From positions 5,556 through 69,555 of the forward strand of contig CAMLQG010000005.1 in assembly GCA_946482075.1 (NCBI GenBank): 64,000 bases of DNA, given 5' to 3'. The position numbers and the translations under genes were made by a program. The stretch is from an uncultured Erythrobacteraceae bacterium (GTDB lineage Bacteria; Pseudomonadota; Alphaproteobacteria; Sphingomonadales; Sphingomonadaceae). Of the stretch, positions 57,835-64,000 are shown in pieces. The notes below the pieces were generated by a model. That model was not told the DNA's origin. It worked only from the letters and a program-made list of their open reading frames with translations, and made no database searches. Positions within the stretch are counted from its first letter, which is position 1, and each line of letters opens with the position of its first letter.

Positions 57835-58020
57835 GACATGGATCAAATTTTCGAGTTTGCCGAAGGCGGTCCCCACCGCGACGAGGAAAGCGACGAATTC
57901 CAATCGACCGTCAAAAAGCCGAAGAACTACTCCGAATTGGGGAAATATTCCCTCAAGAAGGCTTGCCAGTGTGCTTCAATGCTCAGTAACACGAGAGCGG
58001 GGCAACATTTGGGGGATTGG

Positions 58021-58989
58021 ATGTCTTTTCGGGCAATGAAGGCCGCGATCGCGGGGGCGTTCGCTTGTGCAATGATTGGCGCTATCCCGGCACAAGCAGC
58101 CGGCATATCGAAAGACGGTTTCGCGTTTTCCGACACGGCCAATATCAAGATCGTCGTGTTTCGCCCGGATGTTCAGGTGGGGACCCTGAGGGTCGGGGGC
58201 ATGGACGAAGCCAATGCGGATTGGACAGCCACGGCCCGCGCGAATATCCAGAAAGCGATGGAAGCCGCCGGCGAGGCGCGCGCAGCGAACATGGTCTTCC
58301 TCCAGGATTTCGAGGGCGAACAGGCCAGCCTCGTAAACGATTATCGCGGCCTGTTCGAAGCGGTGGCCGCCTCGGCATTCCAGCACCAGACCTTCGGTGA
58401 CCACCTGCCAACCAAGATGGTGCCGCAAGCCGACCCGAAGGCACGAAAGCGTTACAAGCTCGAATGGACTCTCGGCGAGGACGCCAAGCGACTGCGCGAT
58501 GTGACGGGCGGCGACTATGCCCTCTTCTTCTTCACGCATGATGCTTATGGCGATGCAGGCCGAAAGGTAGCCCAGTTGCTCATGGCCGGCCTGTTCGGCG
58601 CCTACATCCCGCCCGGCGTCCATATCGGTTATGCCGGTCTCGTCGATCTACATTCCGGCGATCTCGTCTGGTTCAACAGCGACCTCGCCATGGGTGGCGA
58701 TCCGCGAGAACCGGATGGCGCTGCCAAACGCGTAGGACAGCTTCTGGCAGGCTTTCCGCAACGATCGAAGCCGTCGCTTTTCGCCGCACCCGCCGTCGCG
58801 GAAGTGAAGGCGGAAACCTCCACGACCGCTGCAACCAATGTGCCGATTGTCGATACCGCGCAGGTGGGGGCATCTCGAGAAGCGGCGCAACCAGCATCTG
58901 CCGAAACCCCGCCTGCTCCACCCGCCGACAAGCCGCAAATCCAGGAGGAAGCCCCGCTGCAACCGGACAGTACCGAGAAGCCTGCATAA
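58021..58989 (+). CDS. Exported protein of unknown function
   Basis: The 322-residue protein has a signal peptide cleaved near AQA (residue 23), then a globular body with FAFSDTANIKIVVFRPD and GGDYALFFFTHDAYGDAG, and a Pro/Ala-rich tail from about residue 260. I do not recognise a named family; similar proteins tend to sit next to an M48 protease. ATG 58021 is preceded by TGGGGGA. The frame is open for 61 more codons to an ATG at 57838, but that has a poor ribosome site and would bury the signal peptide. First of a three-gene operon. Confidence 0.8.
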   Translation: MSFRAMKAAIAGAFACAMIGAIPAQAAGISKDGFAFSDTANIKIVVFRPDVQVGTLRVGGMDEANADWTATARANIQKAMEAAGEARAANMVFLQDFEGEQASLVNDYRGLFEAVAASAFQHQTFGDHLPTKMVPQADPKARKRYKLEWTLGEDAKRLRDVTGGDYALFFFTHDAYGDAGRKVAQLLMAGLFGAYIPPGVHIGYAGLVDLHSGDLVWFNSDLAMGGDPREPDGAAKRVGQLLAGFPQRSKPSLFAAPAVAEVKAETSTTAATNVPIVDTAQVGASREAAQPASAETPPAPPADKPQIQEEAPLQPDSTEKPA

Positions 58990-59018
58990 GAGCTGGCTGA
59001 CGCCTGTCGGAAGCACCA

Positions 59019-60191
59019 ATGGCCCGTCTCTTTCCTCTCTGTCCGTTGCTTGCGGCCGCGCTTGCGCTCCAGCACACGCTGGCAGCGGCGCAACCGGTTG
59101 TGCAGCCGGGCGTTGCGCCCGCAGATTATAAGCCGTCGGACAATGACGAGCGCGGATTGTGGATGCAGATGGACGAGGTTGAGCGGCAGCTCAAATCATC
59201 ACCGCTCGTAATGCATGATCCGGCTCTGAACGCTTATGTGCGTGACGTGTTATGTCGGACGGTCGGGCAGAACGAATGTCGCGGTGTCCGACTCTATCTC
59301 ATGCGCACGCCGCACTTCAACGCGTCGATGGCTCCCAACGGGGTCATGCAGGTGTGGTCCGGTTTGCTGCTCAGGACCCAGAATGAAGCCCAGCTCGCAG
59401 CTGTTCTCGGCCACGAATATACTCATTTCGAGCAGCGCCATTCCCTGAAGCTCTTTCGCGATATCAAGTCGAAATCGGCGACTGCAGTCTGGCTCGCCTT
59501 CACGGGCATCGGCCTGATCGTCTCGATGGGCATGATCGGATCGGTCTTCAAATTCTCGCGCGAGATGGAGAAGGAAGCGGATATCGGCGGGGTCGAGAAA
59601 ATGGCTCGCGCCGGCTACGATGCAAGAGAAGCTGCGACCATCTGGGAACAGCTTCGGGCCGAGGCGGACGCCACCGCGGCGGCGCGCAACATGAAATCGC
59701 GCAAGGACAAGAATGGCGGCATGTTCGCCAGCCATCCCCCAACTGCCGAGCGTGTGGCCTATCTGGCGGAAATGGCGCGAACGACGCCCGGCATCGCTGG
59801 CGAGACAGGCGAACAGCGGTTCCACGCGGTGATGGCACAATACTGGCCAATGTTCCTGGACGACCAGCTGAAAACCAACGATTTCGGTGCAAGCGACTAT
59901 TTGTTGAGCAGTCTTGCGGAGCGCGGGTGGAATCCCTGGCTCAATTATGCGCGAGGGGAACTCTATCGCAGGCGAGCCGATGCGGGTGACGTGGAGAAAG
60001 CGTCGACCTTCTACAGCGAGGCGATCGCACAGGGCGGCGAACTGCCCGAAATCTGGCGGGGTCGCGGCCTCGCGCGCTTGCGGCTCGGCGAAACCGAGAG
60101 CGGGCAAGCGGACCTGCGTGAATATCTGCGTCGGATGCCGGATGCGCTCGACAGATCGATGATTTCCACGATGACTGGAGGAATGCAATGA
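59019..60191 (+). CDS. Exported M48-family metalloprotease
   Basis: Zinc peptidase of 390 residues with a signal peptide (about residues 1-25). The zinc site is HEYTH (His132 and His136) with the third ligand Glu186 in EKEADIGGVEKM. A glycine-rich hydrophobic stretch lies between them, and the C-terminal third is TPR-like, as in periplasmic BepA/LoiP-type quality-control proteases. Its TGA overlaps the next ATG. Confidence 0.92.
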   Translation: MARLFPLCPLLAAALALQHTLAAAQPVVQPGVAPADYKPSDNDERGLWMQMDEVERQLKSSPLVMHDPALNAYVRDVLCRTVGQNECRGVRLYLMRTPHFNASMAPNGVMQVWSGLLLRTQNEAQLAAVLGHEYTHFEQRHSLKLFRDIKSKSATAVWLAFTGIGLIVSMGMIGSVFKFSREMEKEADIGGVEKMARAGYDAREAATIWEQLRAEADATAAARNMKSRKDKNGGMFASHPPTAERVAYLAEMARTTPGIAGETGEQRFHAVMAQYWPMFLDDQLKTNDFGASDYLLSSLAERGWNPWLNYARGELYRRRADAGDVEKASTFYSEAIAQGGELPEIWRGRGLARLRLGETESGQADLREYLRRMPDALDRSMISTMTGGMQ

Positions 60192-60787
60192 AACGAACCG
60201 GACCCCTGGCGATCTTCCTGGTCCTGGCCGGCATGCTTCAGGCAGACTCTGCCGAAGCGACCTGGAAGCTCGTAACGGAACGCCAACCGATTGCGGTTGC
60301 CAAGAGCAGCCTGAAAGTATCGCCGGATACGGCGTGGAATCGGTGGACCGTGCGCCCCATCAAGAAGAGCGAGCTCTGGACTCTCGATGGAGCCGCCTTG
60401 AACGAGCTTTATTTCGTTTCAGGCCTCATTCCGGGCGAGACGCTCTATCGGGACGCGAAAAAGAAGGATCATCCTCTGCCTGCGATGCGGGGCGCCATGC
60501 AGCTTACCGACATTCCGGATTTCGTTGAAAACTCGATGCGAGTCGCGCTGGATACATCGGTGTTCAAGATCGAAACGACCGAGCCTTACCGTTTCGCCGG
60601 ACATGAAGGCGTGAAGTTCTCCTACAGCTATGCGGTGGCAAGTTCACCGCTGACACGCAAAGGCATGGCGGCAGGGACGGTGGTCGGCAACCAGCTTTAT
60701 CTGATCACCTTCACCGCACCTTCGCTGTATTATTTCGACCGCGATCGGCCCAAAGCAGAAGCGGTGTTCAACAGCGCGACGTTCTGA
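60188..60787 (+). CDS. Exported protein of unknown function
   Basis: The 199-residue protein has a signal peptide ending near AEA (residue 24). The body is beta-rich with TETYRF-like strands and YYFDRDRPKAEAVFNSATF at the end. It is coupled to the M48 protease gene by ATGA, so it is probably a partner or substrate of it; I cannot assign a family. Confidence 0.78.
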   Translation: MKRTGPLAIFLVLAGMLQADSAEATWKLVTERQPIAVAKSSLKVSPDTAWNRWTVRPIKKSELWTLDGAALNELYFVSGLIPGETLYRDAKKKDHPLPAMRGAMQLTDIPDFVENSMRVALDTSVFKIETTEPYRFAGHEGVKFSYSYAVASSPLTRKGMAAGTVVGNQLYLITFTAPSLYYFDRDRPKAEAVFNSATF

Positions 60788-60793
60788 GCTGCC

Positions 60794-60818
60794 GAAGAGC
60801 CCGCTCAGCGGGCTCTTC
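60794..60818. terminator. Perfect hairpin between convergent genes
   Basis: GAAGAGCCCGCT and AGCGGGCTCTTC are perfect 12-base arms separated by one base. It lies between the exported-protein operon and gatB and could stop transcription from both sides. No clear U-run on either strand. Confidence 0.75.
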
Positions 60819-60821
60819 CCC

Positions 60822-62315
60822 CTAGCCCAGCTTCTTCTTCAGCAGCTCATTGACCATCTGCGGGTTGGCCTTGCCCTGCATCGCTTTCATGGTCTGACCG
60901 ACGAAGAAACCGAACAGGGCTTCCTTGCCGCCGCGATACTGTTCGACCTTGTCGGCATTGTCGGCCAGCACCTTGTCCACCACCGCTTCGATCGCGCCGG
61001 TGTCGGAAGTCTGCTTCAGCCCCTCGCGCTCCACGATCGCGCCCGCGCCGTCACCGGTCTCGAGCATCTTCTCGAACACCTGCTTGGCGATGGAGCCGGA
61101 GATCGTGCCGTCGGCCACCAAGGCGAGCAGTTCGGCTGCCTGGCCGGGGTTGACCGGGCTGTCCTCCAGATCGCGGCCCAGGCGATTGAGCGCGCCGAAC
61201 AGTTCCGAGGTGAGCCAATTGGCCGCTTGCTTGGCGACATCGGCCTCGCCCTTGCCTTGCCGGGCAGCACTTTCCGCCAGCAGCGCTTCGAACCAGCGGG
61301 CCGTTTCCGCCTCGGCGGTCAGGATATCGGCATTGTATGGAGACAAACCGAGGGATTGTTCGTAGCGTGTACGCTTCGCGTCCGGCAGTTCGGGCAGGCT
61401 GGCGCGGCATTCCGCGATGAAGGCGTCGTCAAGCTCCAGCGGCAGCAGGTCCGGATCGGGGAAATAGCGGTAATCATGCGCGTCTTCCTTGGAGCGCATG
61501 GAGCGGGTCTCGTTGCGGTCGGGATCGTAGAGGCGCGTTTCCTGCACCACCCTGCCGCCATCCTCGATCAGCTCCACCTGGCGGCGCGCTTCCTGCTCGA
61601 CCACGGCCATCACGAAGCGCACGGAATTGACGTTCTTCGTTTCCGTCCGGGTGCCGAATTCCGCACCGGGCTTGCGCACCGAGACGTTCACGTCGGCACG
61701 CATGGAGCCTTCTTCCATATTGCCGTCGCACGAACCGACATAGCGCAGGATCGTGCGCAGCTTGCGCAGATAGGCGCCGGCTTCCGCGGGCGAGCGCATG
61801 TCCGGCCGGCTGACGATCTCCATCAGCGCCACGCCCGAACGGTTCAAATCGACATAGGACATGGTCGGATGCTGATCATGCATCAGCTTGCCCGCATCCT
61901 GTTCCACATGGATGCGTTCGATGCCGATCACCTTGGTGGCGTCGGCGTTCTTCTCGTCCGGCGCGATCTCGATTTCGCCTTCACCCACTAGTGGATGGTA
62001 GAGCTGGCTGATCTGGTAACCCTGCGGAAGATCGGCGTAGAAGTAGTTCTTCCGGTCGAAACGCGACCACTTGTTGATCCGTGCATTGATCGCGAGACCG
62101 GTGCGCACTGCCTGGCGGATGCATTCGCGGTTCGGCACCGGCAGCATGCCGGGCATCGCGGCATCCACCAGGCTGACCTGCGCGTTCGGCTCCGCGCCGA
62201 AAGCGGTGGCCGCGCCGGAAAAGAGCTTGGCGTTGGAAGTGACCTGCGCGTGGACTTCGAGGCCGATCACGACCTCCCATTCGCCGGTTTCGCCCTGGAT
62301 GCGATATTCGCTCAT
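60822..62315 (-). CDS. gatB: Asp/Glu-tRNA amidotransferase subunit B
   Basis: tRNA-binding and kinase subunit of GatCAB, which makes Gln-tRNA and Asn-tRNA by transamidation. The 497-residue protein has [11 protein letters not shown], the signature [19 protein letters not shown] seen as [10 protein letters not shown], and the C-terminal YqeY-like tail. ATG 62313-62315 is better spaced from GGAAGA than the ATG at 62321. A repeat sits just upstream. Confidence 0.96.
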   Translation of the reverse strand: MSEYRIQGETGEWEVVIGLEVHAQVTSNAKLFSGAATAFGAEPNAQVSLVDAAMPGMLPVPNRECIRQAVRTGLAINARINKWSRFDRKNYFYADLPQGYQISQLYHPLVGEGEIEIAPDEKNADATKVIGIERIHVEQDAGKLMHDQHPTMSYVDLNRSGVALMEIVSRPDMRSPAEAGAYLRKLRTILRYVGSCDGNMEEGSMRADVNVSVRKPGAEFGTRTETKNVNSVRFVMAVVEQEARRQVELIEDGGRVVQETRLYDPDRNETRSMRSKEDAHDYRYFPDPDLLPLELDDAFIAECRASLPELPDAKRTRYEQSLGLSPYNADILTAEAETARWFEALLAESAARQGKGEADVAKQAANWLTSELFGALNRLGRDLEDSPVNPGQAAELLALVADGTISGSIAKQVFEKMLETGDGAGAIVEREGLKQTSDTGAIEAVVDKVLADNADKVEQYRGGKEALFGFFVGQTMKAMQGKANPQMVNELLKKKLG

Positions 62316-62326
62316 CTTCATTCTTC

Positions 62327-62408
62327 CGTCATCCCAGCGAAGGCTGGGATCTCGTTGATCTGGGTCGGACCAAGAGGCCCGAGACCCCAGCTTCCGCTGG
62401 GGTGACGA
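62327..62408. repeat. Second dispersed repeat family, copy 2
   Basis: CGTCATCCCAGCGAAGGCTG at one end and CCAGCTTCCGCTGGGGTGAC at the other. It fills the whole gap between gatA and gatB, and its end abuts the gatB ribosome site. Confidence 0.8.
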
Positions 62409-63917
62409 TTAACTCCACCACTTCTCCGGCCGGGCACCGAATTGCGCGCGCTGTTCGATCGCGAGACCTGCGTCGAGCACGCCCTGTTCGTCGAACGCCT
62501 TGCCGATGATCTGCAGGCCGAGCGGCAAGCCTTCGCCATTGAGGCCCGAAGGAACGGACATCGCCGGCAAGCCAGCCAGCGAGGCCGGGACCGAGAACAC
62601 GTCGTTCAGATACATTTCCAGCGGATCGGCGCTCTTCTCACCCAACGCGAAAGCCGCGCTCGGCGCGGTGGGCGCGAGGATCACGTCGCAATCGGCGAAG
62701 GCGTGCTGGAAATCGCGGCTGATGAGCGCGCGCACTTTCTGCGCCTGCGTGTAATAGGCGTCGTAGAAGCCTGCAGAAAGCACATAGGTGCCGATCAGGA
62801 TGCGGCGTTTCACTTCCGGGCCGAAGCCTTCGGCGCGGGTCGCCGCATACATTTCCTGCAAGTTCGCGCCGTTAGGCAGGTCCCGCAGGCCGTAGCGCAC
62901 GCCGTCATACCGCGCGAGGTTGGACGACGCTTCCGCCGGTGCGATGATGTAATAGGTCGGCAGCGCATATTTCGTATGCGGAAGGCTGATATCGACGATC
63001 TCGGCACCGGCATCCTTCAGCCAGGCGATGCCTTCATCCCAGCTCTTGGCGACATCGTCGTCCATCCCGTCCATGCGATATTCGCGCGGGATGTCGACCT
63101 TCTTGCCCTTGAGGTCGGCATTCAACCCGGCTTCCCATTCGGGCACGGGCAGGTCGAGACTGGTCGAATCCTTGGGATCGAAGCCGGCCATCGCTTCCAG
63201 CATGATCGCGCAGTCGCGCACGTCGCGCGCCATCGGACCAGCCTGGTCGAGCGAGCTGGCGAAGGCGACGATGCCCCAGCGGCTGCAGCGGCCATAAGTG
63301 GGCTTGATGCCGGAAATGCCGGTGAAGGCGGCAGGCTGGCGGATCGAGCCGCCGGTATCCGTGCCGGTCGCCGCCGGGCAGAGGCGGGCGGCCACCGCGG
63401 AGCTGGAACCGCCCGAGGAACCGCCGGGCGCGAGCGGCGCCCAATTTTTCTTATCTGATTCTGGGCCGCCGTCATTGCGCCGCCAGGGCGAGATCACATT
63501 GCCGAAATAGCTCGTCTCGTTGGACGAACCCATCGCGAACTGGTCGAGATTGAGCTTGCCGAGCATGCCCGCGCCCGCATCCCACAGCTTCTGGCTGACC
63601 GTGCTTTCATAAGGGGGCGAGAAGCCTTCCAGAATGTGGCTGGCGGCCGTGGTCTGGATGCCCTGCGTGGCGAAGAGATCCTTCATGCCGATCGGCACGC
63701 CGGCCATCTTCCCCAGCATCTTGCCGGCGGCGCGATCCGCATCCACGCGATCGGCCGCTTCCAGTGCCTTTTCCGGCGTGGCGACGATGAAGGCATTGAG
63801 CGTGCCGGCGGCCGCAACATTGGCGTTGAAGCCCTCGGCCACTTCACGCGCGGTGAAATCACCCTTGGCGACACCGGTGCGGATGTCCGCAACACCTAGA
63901 TTGGTCAGGTCAGTCAC
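62409..63917 (-). CDS. gatA: Asp/Glu-tRNA amidotransferase subunit A
   Basis: Amidase subunit of GatCAB, 502 residues. The Ser-cisSer-Lys triad is visible: Lys79 in PIGMKD, the Ser run in [10 protein letters not shown] (about 164-173) and the nucleophile Ser191 in [10 protein letters not shown]. The start is GTG 63917 with AGGGTGA upstream. gatC is expected just beyond the window edge. Confidence 0.96.
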   Translation of the reverse strand: MTDLTNLGVADIRTGVAKGDFTAREVAEGFNANVAAAGTLNAFIVATPEKALEAADRVDADRAAGKMLGKMAGVPIGMKDLFATQGIQTTAASHILEGFSPPYESTVSQKLWDAGAGMLGKLNLDQFAMGSSNETSYFGNVISPWRRNDGGPESDKKNWAPLAPGGSSGGSSSAVAARLCPAATGTDTGGSIRQPAAFTGISGIKPTYGRCSRWGIVAFASSLDQAGPMARDVRDCAIMLEAMAGFDPKDSTSLDLPVPEWEAGLNADLKGKKVDIPREYRMDGMDDDVAKSWDEGIAWLKDAGAEIVDISLPHTKYALPTYYIIAPAEASSNLARYDGVRYGLRDLPNGANLQEMYAATRAEGFGPEVKRRILIGTYVLSAGFYDAYYTQAQKVRALISRDFQHAFADCDVILAPTAPSAAFALGEKSADPLEMYLNDVFSVPASLAGLPAMSVPSGLNGEGLPLGLQIIGKAFDEQGVLDAGLAIEQRAQFGARPEKWWS

Positions 63918-63969
63918 AATTCGTCACCCTGAGCTTGTTTGGGGCATATCCCGCTCGCATCCGTAACTT

Positions 63970-64000
63970 CGTCATTGCGAGCAGAGCGAAGCAATCCAGG
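63970..64000. repeat. Truncated dispersed repeat at window end
   Basis: CGTCATTGCGAGCAGAGCGA continues to AGCAATCCAGG at the edge, the first arm of a repeat common in alphaproteobacterial genomes. The rest lies outside. The preceding 63918-63969 also holds CGTCACCCTGAGCTTG, a partial arm of the first repeat family. Confidence 0.6.

Noticed and set aside
55465..58989. Very long open frame on the plus strand antisense to clpB (over 1100 codons)
   Set aside because: GC-rich codon use keeps the opposite strand open; the translation is Arg/His/Gln-rich with no domain, and clpB is certain. Only its tail from 58021 is a real gene.

Overview
The window is GC-rich chromosomal DNA from an alphaproteobacterium, most likely of the order Sphingomonadales. 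The evidence is the gene set and order (nagZ-scpA-scpB-tatA-tatB-tatC, ispH-thrB-rnhA, tamA-tamB, glnB-glnA, gatA-gatB), a UrcA-family exported protein, a long TonB-dependent receptor of the sphingomonad type, and many dispersed inverted repeats built on CCTGAGCTTGTCGAAGG, which are typical of these genomes. I cannot name the genus. No tRNA, rRNA, CRISPR array, IS element or intact prophage was recognised.

Layout. 1-6.9 kb: end of a 2Fe-2S ferredoxin, a DNA glycosylase, pterin dehydratase, ccmAB, methionine aminopeptidase, a lipoprotein, an M17 aminopeptidase and an FAH-family hydrolase. 7-14.6 kb: a more accessory stretch with GST, TetR, a small monooxygenase, aldehyde dehydrogenase, AraC regulator, thioesterases, a membrane protein, and a single-domain globin divergent from an NsrR-like Rrf2 regulator. 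14.7-18 kb: an SH3-only protein coupled to argC, then glnB-glnA ending in a strong terminator. 18-29.4 kb: UrcA protein, GH24 lysozyme, tamA/tamB, bpt, ilvA and a beta-hydroxyacid dehydrogenase. 29.4-41.5 kb: an amidohydrolase homologue without its metal ligands, then tatABC, scpAB, nagZ, a SPOR protein, argS, a lipoprotein, ispH, thrB and rnhA. 41.5-44.5 kb: TonB-dependent receptor with an AT-rich upstream region, and a DUF1508 protein. 44.5-52.9 kb: alpha/beta hydrolase and a tad/cpa pilus operon (cpaA-B-C-D-E, tadB, tadC) that has no cpaF ATPase and no pilin gene. 52.9-64 kb: mtnP, thiolase, clpB, a three-gene exported operon with an M48 protease, then gatB and gatA.

How genes work together. 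CcmAB serve cytochrome c maturation; TamA/TamB form an envelope assembly module; TatABC exports folded proteins; ScpAB act with SMC in chromosome segregation; GlnB/GlnA handle nitrogen assimilation; GatA/GatB (GatC presumably just outside the window) make Gln-tRNA and/or Asn-tRNA. The globin and NsrR-like repressor look like a self-contained nitric oxide response, with two good inverted repeats between them.

Most notable points: the YtcJ-like exported amidohydrolase that has lost the recognisable metal and catalytic residues; the tad cluster with a clean gap where cpaF is expected; the globin/NsrR intergenic operators; the exported M48 operon of unknown role; and a truncated SH3-only relative of NlpC/P60 peptidases fused translationally to argC.
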